DNA of 64,000 nucleotides from Bimastos eiseni (Eukaryota; Annelida; Clitellata; Crassiclitellata; Lumbricidae). Where the stretch lies: assembly GCA_959347315.1 (NCBI GenBank), contig OY365813.1, positions 32,368,635 to 32,432,634 of the forward strand, in the 5' to 3' direction. Position numbers and translations under genes: made by a program. Positions 33,501-44,816 of the stretch are shown here, piece after piece; position 1 is the first letter of the stretch, and each line of letters opens with the position of its first letter. The notes beneath the pieces are model-generated. The model searched no databases. It was not told the origin of the DNA and worked only from the letters and a program-made list of their open reading frames with translations.

Positions 33501-34765
33501 AGAAGCCGTTGATTTTGTCACTATGGACTTTAATATAGTCGTGAAGTTGAATTTCATCTGCCATTATCTGCAGATGGTGGTTAAACTGTCGAGTACTCAT
33601 ATGATAAGATTATCAGTTTTGGCTGCTAAAGTCCACTTTGCCAATAAGGTGTGGTTTAACCCTTCATTGGCGAATTTAATTGATTTAAAGGGTTAATTTA
33701 GAAGCACATTGCTTGCATTTTTATTATAATTGTGACACTTATAAGTTTTAAAGCACCTGTTGAATTCATCAGGCTGTAGTAGTAACTATTCAGAGTGACC
33801 AATGCAAGGTAGCAAAGTCTGCAAGCAGCTGAGAGAACGGGATGTTCCAATATAACTGAACGTGAATTTGTGGAGGAAGGTTACTCTACGATGACGGACC
33901 CACGATTCGAGAAAGCTCGGCGCTGAGCAGGGCCGTACCAAGCTATAATTGCGCCCTGTGCCTGGCATCAATCCACCCCCACATTTTGAAAATAGTGCAT
34001 TTTATGGAATAATAAATTATTCCATCCTGAAATTTGTGCCCTTTCGATATTTGCGCCCTGGGCTGCTGGCCCACCCTCGGTACAGCCCTGGCGTTGAGTG
34101 ATGGCATTTCATGGTTTTATCAGTATTCATTTGAAATTTATACTTTAGTGTAATGCATTAGAACAGAATATGGGTTACAATCAATCAATAAAACGTGATA
34201 CAGCGCCTCTTCAAGAAATCGATGCACTCAGTCCAACCTTGGCCAAAGAAAAGAGTTTAGAGTAGAATAGAAAGGAGTAAGAGAGTTCCTAGACAAGAGC
34301 TATTCCCTTTCCAAGCAGTCGGGCCCACAACCGAAATGCCTTGTATTTGCTTGGATCGGTCTGATATTAATAGACTCGCACAGAAATTGACTGTATTTTT
34401 GTGATGCATGAATCTGACTGGTTCATTTGGTGTAACTAGTTTTAGGCTTTGGTTTCTTCATTGGAATCTTGTTGCTGTGTAACCACATGGTTATGATGTG
34501 GGCCTGGGTCGCCTTCCGTCTCATGGAAACCATTGATGTCCACAGCGGCTATGACGTTCCCTTTCTCAACCCAATGCACCTCCTGCCCGGCTATGCAGGG
34601 GCTCGCTTCCACGATTTCCATCATTATAACTTTCGGGGAAATTATTCTTCGACGTACGTCTGGTGGGATCGACTCCTCGGAACCGATAAACAGTACAAAG
34701 AATTTCGTGATAAGAATGCATCCCAGAAAAAAACTGCAGTAGAAGAATCATACAAAGACAAATAA
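30540..34765 (+). CDS. MSMO1: Methylsterol monooxygenase 1 (C4-sterol methyl oxidase)
   Basis: An ER membrane di-iron enzyme that oxidises the C4 methyl groups of 4,4-dimethylsterols in cholesterol-type sterol synthesis. Six exons: 30540-30722, 31570-31647, 32168-32239, 32629-32724, 33294-33450, 34440-34765. They total 912 bp and 303 aa (human about 293 aa) with all phases consistent. Exon 1 ends at HE, before the donor gttttt, and joins [17 protein letters not shown]. Exon 6 starts at 34440, not at the later AG, which restores [12 protein letters not shown]. The fatty-acid hydroxylase histidine clusters are present: HRLMH (159-163), HKVHH (172-176) and HDFHH (253-257). Family signatures include [48 protein letters not shown] and WWDRLLGTD. 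Hydrophobic stretches near 52-75 and 198-222 fit a polytopic ER protein. Intron 1 holds a SINE and a 25-bp minisatellite. No damage is seen. Confidence 0.97.
30893..31062 (+). mobile_element. tRNA-derived SINE fragment in MSMO1 intron 1
   Basis: Box B is clear (gggtgttcaaatcccc). The preceding box A (tttagtggttagtatgcaga) is degenerate. It is related in plan to the SINE at 20955-21190. Confidence 0.5.
31085..31325. repeat. 25-bp minisatellite in MSMO1 intron 1
   Basis: About nine to ten purine-rich units, gaggagagtattggaggtaa plus gggag, nearly identical apart from single-base changes and one shortened unit. Confidence 0.93.
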
Positions 34766-35439
34766 ATGGTTCACTTTTGTTGATCAAAGTCTGAGTGTAA
34801 CAAACATCTATGTAGTAAAACACCACATGCATTTCAAGACAGAGGTGGTTGACTATATTTTTTTATTGGTTCATTTGCTTCAGGCATAAATGATTAATAT
34901 GAGCACATAAATTTTAACGCTGGGAAAAGCTACCAGTAATTACTAACCAGAAGCTGATACTTTTATACTGATTTTACAGTTTGTTTTAATTATTATGACA
35001 CATTTAGTTGTGAACAAAGATTGCGGTTAAATTTTACAAAACTATGCCTCCAAGTGTACATTGAACTTGTAAATCGTGTTTGACAAAGCACAGGGGAAAT
35101 ACTTATTAAAAAAAGTTCTGAAGTTCAACTGTGATACTTTGTGCAATTCATCATAGTTGGACGTGGCTTCATTTTTCTTAAAACAAACACTTCAACCAAC
35201 GTGTTTCTAAGTGTTTTGGGGCAAAGTTCAACTGATGAAGAGAAGTAAGAAAATATATAATTAGCATATGTCAATGAAGTAATACAACCTTTCTACTCTT
35301 ACTATCAAGAACCATGTTTACACAATTTAAAAACCCATTTCACATTAATAATAATTTTCATTTTCCAAAATTTGATACCGCCCTCTTCTTCCAACATCTC
35401 TTTGCTCGGAAGTGCATACACACGCCTCGACGGTGCAAT

Positions 35440-35583
35440 TGCAGTTGTACTGCAGAGCAATGGTGTGCGAAGGACTTGCTCAAGGTCCCTACACAGTGAC
35501 GCACCGGACGAGGCTCGAACCCGCTCGCTCAGTGCACACTGAACGTTATGGGCTGACCACTCTAACCGATCGGCCACTGTGTG
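35440..35583 (-). mobile_element. SINE family C, best copy
   Basis: On the minus strand the head is cagtggccgatcggttagag, in which TGGCCGATCGG fits box A (TRGYNNANNNG). It then has gcgggttcgagcctcgtc, which fits box B. About 20 extra bases between them suggest a class II (Leu/Ser) tRNA ancestor. The body reads gaccttgagcaagtccttcg and ends with gcaattgcaccg. It lies between the convergent 3' ends of MSMO1 and METAP1D. Confidence 0.75.
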
Positions 35584-35917
35584 CAAGTTATCTTCACTGT
35601 TTGCCTGCACAGTCAAGCATTTATTGGCAAATGTAGTAACACACGAAGAGTAGCAAGGCTACATTTATTCATCACAAAAACAATTATGAAATGATTGGCA
35701 CAACATATCTTTGATCTTGATTTACCCCTCTACAGGCAGCAGCAGCAAAACCATAGTAAAACCCGTTTTAAGCTCACACAATGGAAGAGGGAATTTTAAA
35801 ACATACATGACAGTTCTTCAGAGAAAGGCTTCTTCGAACAACAATTGGCAAACGTTCCTGGCCCGAACGCTCTGCATCAGATCAACAGTATCGTTGAAAA
35901 ATACCAGAATCCAACAA

Positions 35918-38900
35918 TTACTGTGTAAGAATAACTGGTCCATCGTTCGTGATGAGTATCGTGTGTTCGAACTGTGCAGTTCGACTGTTGTCTTTTGTCA
36001 CTGCAGTCCAGCCATCATCGAGTACATCGAATTCCACACTGCCTTCACAGATGACTGGCTCTGCAAGCGAAACCAACTTCAGATTTCAGAGATGAATCAG
36101 TTAAGTATAATAATAATATTTGTTCATTAATTCAAACTAGTAAGATTACATGATATGGTAGTAACAGATTGCAATAAGTTTATTAGGAGTTGAATTTGAC
36201 TGTTTCCCCATCTGTCCTACTACTAATTTTGCAGTCGCTCCATAGGGAGATAAAGGCTAAGTTAACTATATTTGAGGCTAGCAGGTATTGAACACATGTG
36301 CTGATCTCTATATCATCATGTTAACATTCAACCATCTCCCTGTATTTTAGTTCATTGATAGTGAGTGATGGCTTCTGTTGATCTTTAACATGTCACATGA
36401 TAAAAGTGTCCATGATAAAACTAATGCTGTGTCACAGTAGTGTAGAGTAGGACTGGTCAGAGAAGTTAGCAACAAGTTCAATTTATGATACTCAAAAACT
36501 GGACAGTATTGCTTAACAGAGGATAAACAAGTTATACAGATGTAAGTACTAATTTCAGATAGTTTGTATAGGTTGCTATAGCTATCCTGGGGGGGAACTC
36601 GGAGGTCTGCCTTTTAAGCAGAATGATGCGTGTTTGAAACAACTTTTAGCAATAAATAATTATAGAAAGTTTGGCAAGTCTTGAAAGTATGATAAATCAT
36701 GTTGGATAGGCCAAAGTACTCGTTCAGAAATTTTGATAGGTCTTGAACAGGTTTAATTTCTTGGTTAGTTCAACTTGGACAGGTCTAAGATTTAAGTATA
36801 TGTCGGAGAGGTCTCACTTGCTATGTTTTGAAAGTTGGATAGATAATGTTGACTAGGATTACGAACTAATTCCATTAATGGGATCAAAAAGAAAAGCTGA
36901 TCGTGTTGACTGGAGACTTGCAGAAACTTCACCATAGAAAATCTCTTGTCCATAACAGTTTCATATTTTGCTGTAACTAGATTATGCTAAGCAGAAGACT
37001 GGTGAAATTGTACATAAACCCATAGTGTCTGATTCAATTCTACCCAACTCTGTCTTTGCCTCTAAGTTCTTCCAGTTGTTGTGAATTTGCAGTTACTCAA
37101 CAATCTTAAGATATCCAAATTCTCATACTGATCCAAATATCCTTAACTACAGATACCCAAAATATCAAAAAAAATCTGTAAATTGGATTCATATGTCTTA
37201 GCAACAACTCTGGTGCAATGGATACTTGCACGTGTTCCATTGAACATTCAATTGGTCAAAAGAGCGTTAATGCTATTGTTAGATGCTAAGCCTATGTTCT
37301 AATATTTTTCCAATATCATTATTAAAGTGTTAGGCATGGAAAAGGTCTTCTGCTTGGCTCACCAATTGTAAATGTCATGCCTTCCAACATTCTTCCTTTA
37401 AAATTGTTTCCTAAAAAACAAATTTATGTTTTTAAGCGAAAAGCAAACCAACGGCATCTTGATAATAATCTTCGTTTTCATCAATTTCAAACTGACAAAC
37501 AGCAGTATGATTGCAAGCAAAGTATGAACGGACGATTACAAGTTATTACAGAAGCCGAATCTATCTGGTAAGAGAGGTGCAATCGTAATAGCTGCCCTCA
37601 TATGACAACAATGGTAAGAAAATGAAGTCGTTAACACTGCGTAACTGTGGCTGCCTATCACGGCTTAAGGGACTGCTCTTCTTCTTCTTCAATGGATCTG
37701 ACAGATTATTAAGTGCCATTACCTGTGAAATTATTAAGCACTATTCTTAATACCAAACAATTGCTGGGCTTGCTCAATGTCCTTAAACAGTAATCAGCAG
37801 GGAACACCCTTGAACTCGTGTTACAAGGCAAGCTTGTGCCCTAAAGCAACGTTTAAAAATCTTTTTTGACTGTGGAACCCTTTTGATCTTAAATTTTTTT
37901 GCAGAACCCCATCCAAAACTAAACATACTCTGTTGTAGGTACAAATGCTTAAGAATGCAGAAAATTATAGGCTTAGATTAGAGTAATAACAACAAAATTA
38001 TCGATGACAAAGACATAATAAATTCACTTTCATATAAAGTTCAACACATATGTTAAAAAAACAGATTCTTATGAGAACTTTGCATAATTTATTCACAAAA
38101 TTTTGAAGCTTATTGTTCACAACGAAAGAGTTTTCCGCGGAACCCTTGTCTTCCTCTCACGAAACCCTAGAGTTCCGCAGAACACAGTTTGTGAAACGCT
38201 GCCCTAAGCAATCGACGACTAAGACTTACTGACGTGGATGATGTCTGGTGGTCCATGAAAATATCTCCCAATGCCATGGCCACAGAAATCTTCTATCACC
38301 TGACAGCCCTCCTTCTCTGCTACATCGCTGTTTTGTTACAATCATGCAACCAAAACAACATTCAACAAACCAGTCAATTTAAATTCAAAGTTTATTGGTA
38401 GCATCATGAATATTAATATCTTTGTTTAATCTCAAACTGTACAGCTAAATAAAACAGTTCCACAACAAATGATTCACCGACAAATAGTTGATAGCAAAAG
38501 GTTCACACTCGAAAGTTTTTATCCTTCCACTGTATTCGATAAAATAGATGATGGATCAATGATAATAATACTAATAATAATACTAGACAATACAACTTCC
38601 ATTTCATCAAGAATTATTGTAATCAATTCAGCTTCTATTTAAGCAAGAATTCCTATCCATAATTCAACTTCTATTTCAGTAAGCATTACTTGCATCCATA
38701 CATCATCCATTTAAGAAGAATTGCTTTCATCAATCCAACTTCAAATAAAGCAAGCATTATTTTCATCAAACCAACTTCTATTTACCAAATACAGAGGGCA
38801 AATTTTAACTTTTTGGTCATGAATCTTCTGTCTGTGAACAATTTGTCGTCAAACCAATTTTGTCAATGAACAATATGAAATAAAAACTGAAACTGCATAA

Positions 38901-40343
38901 AGCAGAGCGACATTTATAGAGAAAAGACAAGCCTACATTTGTGAAAGAAACTGAAGAGCCACCACCTGATAACTTCTCCAATGATAGACAGATGTTTCTT
39001 TGGTCCACACGCACGGATTGCTTCATCTCGGCAGCGCCTGGCAACCGTCACCAGGTGGCGCCCAGCTTCATCAACATCACCAACGAGGAACGTCTCTGAG
39101 ACATCGCCGTGGAATCCTTGATAAAAAACCTGAACAAAACGTAATCTCATCTAAATAAATTGCTTGACAACATTATTGAGGTGGGGAGATGGTTGCATCG
39201 TAACATGCTGGGTTCAACATCCACAAGCAGAAATCTTGTGAAAGGTTTTTATAGGATGATATCTAAACACTGAAAATAATAATATATACAATGTTCAGGA
39301 AAAAGAAGAAGAGGATGCATTTACTGTGAGGATCACTCTGATGCATACCCTGTCCCAAAGTGATGCAGGATTGATTGATGCCTTTGAGTGGGTCAGAGAT
39401 CATCCCTATGTGTGCACTTTTAAACTTTGGGAGGAGGGCAATATGAAAATATATTTTTATGTCATGTTGTTGAGTTGCCATTCTATGGGGATTCTTCCCC
39501 AACTGGGTTCCACAGAGTATGGACACAAACTCTTGAGGGCTGAACTCTGACCAATTGGCCATCGATCAGCTCGAGACATTGCAAGCATCAGAATGATATT
39601 TGCAGTACATGAGTCCTGTTCTTCTTTCTTCAGTTGACTGTGTGTATTATCTGAGTATTTCTACATCATCCTTGAATAACCTCTGATAAATTTTGACGAC
39701 TGTGCTACACATATATAACAACCATAAAAAATCTTATGATAAAGTCAATGTTAATAAAGTTTCTTACTAAATAAAGTGCACCTGCGGTGTGTTTAGTATT
39801 AATCCGTTGGGAGTTAAAATCCTCGTGAAAAATTACCGTGACATCTATGTTGATGATATCACCATCACAAAGGCAGCGATTGTCCGGAATTCCATGACAG
39901 GCAACGTTGTTGACAGAGGTACAGATGGACTTTGGAAATCCCTTGTACAGCAGAGGCGAAGGGTATGCATTGTATGCAATACATTCATTGTGTGCAATCC
40001 TGTCCAATTCATCCGTGGTTACCCCAGGACAGACATTTTCACCAACAACATTTAAAACCAATCTCGCGATTCGACAAGCATCTTTCATTCCATCGATATC
40101 TTTGCTGGATTTTATATCTGGTTTTGTGGATTTTGAAAGGATGTTGCTGGCAATCTTTGACAAGAAACCTATTTTTATGTAGTCCGGTCTCGTAATTCCA
40201 TCTGGAACGGATCGCAATGGATGAATGACTCCAGGTATGACAATACTATACGGCTTCACCGAGTGTTTCCGAGTCTGATGGAAGTTTAGGCCGATATGTC
40301 TATGTTTCCATATACAATTAAACCCGTTGGATATCTTGAACAT
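35918..40343 (-). CDS. METAP1D: Methionine aminopeptidase 1D, mitochondrial
   Basis: It removes the initiator methionine from proteins made in mitochondria. Five exons in transcript order: 40343-39837, 39129-38966, 38327-38230, 37410-37363, 36060-35918. They total 960 bp and 319 aa (human about 335), and every junction keeps phase. Exon 4 is only 48 bp. The first 35 residues are basic and lack acidic residues, as in a mitochondrial presequence. The chosen ATG at 40343 follows an acceptor-like ttacag, so an upstream non-coding exon is possible. Family blocks are AYNAYPSPL, GFPKSICTSVNNVACHGIPD, DGDIINIDVT, HGDVSETFLVGDVDEAG, FCGHGIGRYFHG, EGMTFTIEP and QFEHTILIT. The five metal ligands of M24A peptidases are present: D167, D178, H241, E273 and E304. 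It faces MSMO1 tail to tail, about 1.15 kb apart. Introns hold a hAT-like MITE and a modular-repeat copy. The gene appears functional. Confidence 0.96.
37847..38201. mobile_element. Non-autonomous hAT-like MITE in METAP1D intron 3
   Basis: The right end reads caaacgctg-type inward (tttgtgaaacgctg, complement CAGCGTTTCACAAA). The left end reads caacgtttaaaaatc. The flanks ccctaaag (37839-37846) and ccctaagc (38202-38209) look like a mutated 8-bp duplication. The interior has paired tggaaccct / gcggaaccctt motifs and no ORF. Its right end lies 28 bp from the neighbouring exon. Confidence 0.65.
38470..38870. repeat. Modular repeat family copy with GACAAAT end modules
   Basis: The centre (38590-38790) has about six core units of about 35 bp (tcatcaatccaacttc, tatttaagcaagaatt). 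The left end carries aatgattcaccgacaaatag. The right end carries gaacaatttgtcgtc and caattttgtcaatgaaca. Left and right modules are roughly inverted relative to each other. It lies in intron 2 of METAP1D. Confidence 0.65.
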
Positions 40344-41130
40344 TCTGTAACACAAAACATAACTTCAGCATTAAAATTATTTTGAAAATATCTGCTTGCA
40401 TCTTCTGCTGGCAGTTAATTCACGTTTCAGATAAGGGTATTGAAGTCATTTGCACACAAATAAGCCTTTCAAGCAATGGGTATAATGAGTCATAAGTTTC
40501 TTTTGAAACCGTGTAATGGTTTATCAGACCAGCTTCCAGATACAGCATGATTGCAGACCAACAAGAAATGCCTGTATTCGTCAGTAGACAGACATGTAAC
40601 CGGTCAGCTATAGTGGAATACCAGACAATTTTGGCCTAATGTTGGATACCTACAGGTTACCAACTCTCAACAAGCCCATTCCGGGCATTTCCCAGTTTCC
40701 ACTATGATGAATGACAAACCACAAAAACCGCAAAGTTTGCCGTATTCCGTTAGGCTTATGAAATTACGAATTTCGAATGATGTTTGAGACTTCAAGACTT
40801 TCGAGTTCATCCTCGAAAGTCGATTAGTTGAAACTTTTATAATTAAATTAGGATTCTAAACATTGAGAATTAAGATGCTGTATTATAGTATTGCTCAATC
40901 CATGAACAACATTGCTTGGATTCAAATAATGTAATTAAATTGCATAATCTATTGTAGTTACTTAGGCCTACCTTTTCCTGGATTCAAGGACAAAATAGGC
41001 ATTGCCCGGGACGGCCTGGGTTCACTCCGGGACTGCACCGACCATTCAGGGATGGTTGGCAACCTACTAAGAACCAAAGAATTGAATACAAACATCAGAG
41101 AGAGCTAATTGCGAGGTAGTCCGTTTGGGT

Positions 41131-41663
41131 GCGTAGCGAATCGCCGAAACCTAAATCCCCGAAACTGATTTCAGTCGTGTCTCCGAAAACGAAGCAAGAT
41201 TGATGAAAAGGATTCCGCTTAATCTGCCTAAATGGAAACTGGATCGATGAAAAGAATTCATGCAGAAGCTGGATTGATTAATGAATTGCACTGTGTTGAG
41301 ACAGTTCAGCGTTTTTCAATAATAGTTTCGGGGAATCGGGCATTTTGAGCGAAGATTCAGGTTGAACCCGTCCGTTTACGGGTGGCGTTTTCATGGGATC
41401 AACCCGAATCATCGAAACCCGAATCCCCGAAAACGCTGAAAAGGCCAAAGAGCCCGATTCCCCGAAAACAGCAATGCACTATTGAAAAACGCTGAACTGT
41501 CTCAAAACAGCGCAATTCATTCATCAATCCAGCTTCTACTTGGATTTTTTTCATCGATCCAGCTTCCACTTAAGCAGAATCCTTTTCATCAATCCAGCTT
41601 CGTTTTCGCGGATTCGGCGGAAATCAGTTTCGGGGATTCGGGTTTCGGCGATTCGCTACTCAC
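41131..41663. mobile_element. Foldback element, long inverted repeat (CCGAA modules plus core units)
   Basis: Left arm 41131-41355 and right arm 41415-41663 are inverted copies of the same roughly 230-bp unit. It starts gcgtagcgaatcgccgaaac, runs through core units (agctggatcgatgaaaagaa), then gagacagttcagcgttttt, and ends at a short spacer. Single-arm copies are at 5645-5950 and 57121-57366. An open frame through the right arm (Ser/Ile/Gln-rich) is just the repeat translated. No transposase is present. Confidence 0.8.
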
Positions 41664-42164
41664 CCGTTTTCATTCAACGGTGCAGCATACATTGGGAGCT
41701 CTAAAGGGGCCTGTGCACGCAGAAAATAGATTGATGAAAAGAAATATACCTAAATTAAAACTGGATCAATGAAAAGGAGACAGTTCAACATTTTTCTTGA
41801 GCAATGCTAAAAATTATTAAAATACGCTATTTTTCTTATCAAAATTGAGTTGACATAAATACGACAAATGCACCGTTACCTAAAAAAAAGTACCGAATAT
41901 TTAAAATTTGAAATGGTAAAAAAAAACAATTAATTAACCTTTCAAACTGCCGTTCGACTACATAGGACCAATGGCCAATTGGTTGCACCCTTCATTTAAG
42001 CTTTCATCCTATAATCTCGCTCATTTTCATCGAATACTAAAGAGGAAGTGGTTTCTCCATAAAATTATCAACAACAACACCCATTTTGAAAGTCTTATAG
42101 CATTCTCTTAAATTTCTTTGACGTCTCATCACTCCCATGTAATAAAATTAAAATGCTATTTCTT

Positions 42165-42300
42165 TATTGTAATCGCAATCTCCAAGCTTCAAAGTGTCAC
42201 TCGAGTTCCAAACACATAGAAATACCTAGGTTACTCAAGACCGCTGCGTCAAGTCATAGATGTAGTCAGGAAGAGGTCCGAGTTCGGTTTCCCAAGGGTC
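42165..42300 (-). mobile_element. SINE family B copy
   Basis: Plus-strand gtaatcgcaatctccaagct, then cttcaaagtgtcactcgag and gctgcgtcaagtcatag, are complements of the family B end. The copy is diverged. Confidence 0.55.
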
Positions 42301-42554
42301 ACATGAAAAAGACTTGCTATAAGTTTGCCGTACTCCGTGAGGGTAGGAAGAACCTAAGAATTTCACAGAAGGTTTGAAGTTTTTTAAAAGTTCACCAGGT
42401 CTTATATTTTAACGTGCGCACAGTCGTACAGCGGACACAAGACATTATAGAGGTCGTTGTCTGTAATTAAGCATACATGAATGCTTCATTTGTCTTACAC
42501 TGCTTATAAGTTGCTTCTGGCAGGGCTGCATAAATCTCATTGCATGAACCCTAA

Positions 42555-42700
42555 AATTAATCGTTATCGTAATCTCCAACCTTCTAAAACACCACTGATA
42601 AGACAAAATCAGGGCACCAGCTTATTCAAGAGCCCTGCATCAAATCAGAGGAGTTGTTCAAAGGATAGTCCGCGAGAGGTCAAAGTCCAGATAATAATAT
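42555..42700 (-). mobile_element. SINE family B copy
   Basis: Plus-strand gtaatctccaaccttctaaa, then gggcaccagcttattcaaga and catcaaatcagaggagttgt. It is better preserved than its neighbour at 42165 and in the same orientation. Confidence 0.65.
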
Positions 42701-42943
42701 AACACGTTCCTGCAACTTAATTATCGTGCTGGATAAAGTTAATCTCGATACAACAATCACCGATCGATCATAGCTAGCGGTGTCATCGAAACACAAACAG
42801 GTCACAAAAGAATTGTTTCATTTGGAGCCGCAAATTTCATTTTTAAACTTCTTTTGTTAACGTGCATCTATGACGTCCTCTGCAATGATAATAAACTGCA
42901 GAAAAGGAATAAAATGCGAAGAAAAACAAATATATATATATAT

Positions 42944-43175
42944 CAGTGACGGGCACTTTTAACATGTAGTTATAACTAGTAATTACAAACTAGTAGTTAC
43001 AAACTAGTTATAACTAGTAGTTATAACTGGGCCCTACTATAGAAGTATAACTGCCTATAGCAGTTTTTAAGAAGTAGTTTAAAAAATAGTTAGGCCTATA
43101 ACTACTTTAATCAAGTAGTTTTAAGGTAACTACAATATTTCACATTAACTACATTTGTCCTATTTACTAGTTGAG
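42944..43175 (+). mobile_element. hAT-like end rich in ACTAGTTAC motifs (incomplete)
   Basis: It begins cagtgacgggcacttttaac, followed by repeated tagttataactagtaattac-like words. This is the style of non-autonomous hAT elements that start CAGTGATGGG. The opposite terminus was not found, so the boundaries are uncertain. Confidence 0.4.
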
Positions 43176-43934
43176 TCTTACAGGAATTTCTGTTTTTTCA
43201 AAATAAACATGGACGTTGCCCATAATAATCTCATGAGTAAATTCGCCATGTAGGCCCTAATTGTTTCATTAAAATTTGCGCATACTATGAGGAAGTGGGT
43301 TCATCTCAGAACTGTAGAGACTGCCATGGAGATTGCTGCGCGATAAGAACTAGCGTAAAGCGGTCTTAGATGGGTTGGGGCCAAGACGCGGCTGGATGTC
43401 CACAATTAAGTGGGCTGCCGGGTTACAAGTGGGTCTGAGACTCTGAGAGAGGTGATTGTCTAGTCAAGAATGAAAGAGGTGATACCCGAGAGAGTGACAG
43501 ACCTGCCCGTCAAATACCTACGTTATTTAGCCTAGTAAGCTTAAAGATAACGATTGTTCAAATCTGGCGTCACATAAACTCAGGAGCACTCATCGAGAGC
43601 ACCAGTAGTTTTCACTAAATAGACCTATATTGAATTTTTGGTTTCTTAGAGCAAAGAAATGCTTATAAATGGATAACTGCACTTACCTGTACAATAAAGT
43701 ATAGGCCTAATCATCTTTTAATAACATGCATTTGTTTGAAGATTAGGCTTACCTAAAATAATTGGACTACTGTTTGGGAAATTATTTTAAAAATATTCCA
43801 CTATGAAAGTGTTTAGTTAGACAAAAGGCACGACGACAAAAGATGAAATTTTTTACAGTTTGATGATTCATACATTGAAGATAACAGAAGACGCATAAGA
43901 GAAGTGAGTCTGTCATTGATGCAATGTCCACCTA

Positions 43935-44115
43935 GGCTCTCGATTGTTGCCTTTCGATTGTTGTCTTTCGATTGTTGTCTTTTGATTGTTGTCTATGGAT
44001 TGTTGTCTCTAGATTGTTGTATCTGCATTATTGTCTCTGGATTGTTGTCTATGGATTGTTGTCTCTGAATCGCTTGTTGTCTCTGGATTGTTATCTCTGA
44101 ATTGTTGTCTCTCCT
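43935..44115. repeat. 14-bp minisatellite (GATTGTTGTCTCTG)
   Basis: About twelve units of gattgttgtctctg with point changes. No function is seen. Confidence 0.9.
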
Positions 44116-44816
44116 GGCGCTATAGAGGCATCTTAATGTGATTAAAACCAGCCAGTTTCGACTGTTGAGACAGGTCTAAGTTGTTCACATTGAACCTTGT
44201 GCTTTCATTTAAGCATATGTGTGGTCTAAATCGATGTATGTTAAAGTATAATAGTCTGAATATGGCATATACATATATTATGATCCTTAATGTAATCTGT
44301 AATTATTAACAAATCACCCTATAGTTCGTTCGGTTTCAGGTGCGAAAATCTTCCTGTGGTTATTTGAGGCTTCAACGATGAGCTTTCGGTTCACGCAGTT
44401 ATAGGGCCAAATGAGGTTAAAAGGAGAAACAGCAGTGACTGTGAACGGAACTCTAAACATGTAGGCTAGAAAGAATCACATGATTCATTTGTCATTAACT
44501 AAAAGCCATCGATTTGTTGGCTCCTAATAGGCCTAACAAAAGTTCTTTACTATAGAACAATTTCGCAGAACGTTGCCTTGCGTTTCGTATGCACATTCTG
44601 TTAACAACTTAATATCTACGTAGGTTGATGATGGCGGTATAGTACTCATTTTAACGACACTGTCTGATTACAAAGATAATTAATGTTGCCCTCCTCTTAG
44701 TCCAATCTTGAGACTGGCACGGCCGGAGTGCGAACAGTCTCGGTGGTGGTTGTGACGATTATTTTACGTAATCTTGACGACCAGCAGTCGTCGATGTTGA
44801 GTTCGGATTTCGATCA

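Noticed and set aside
35711..36130. Plus-strand open frame of 139 codons
   Set aside because: Antisense to the last METAP1D exon; no domain of its own.
39789..40195. Three plus-strand open frames
   Set aside because: Antisense to the first METAP1D coding exon.
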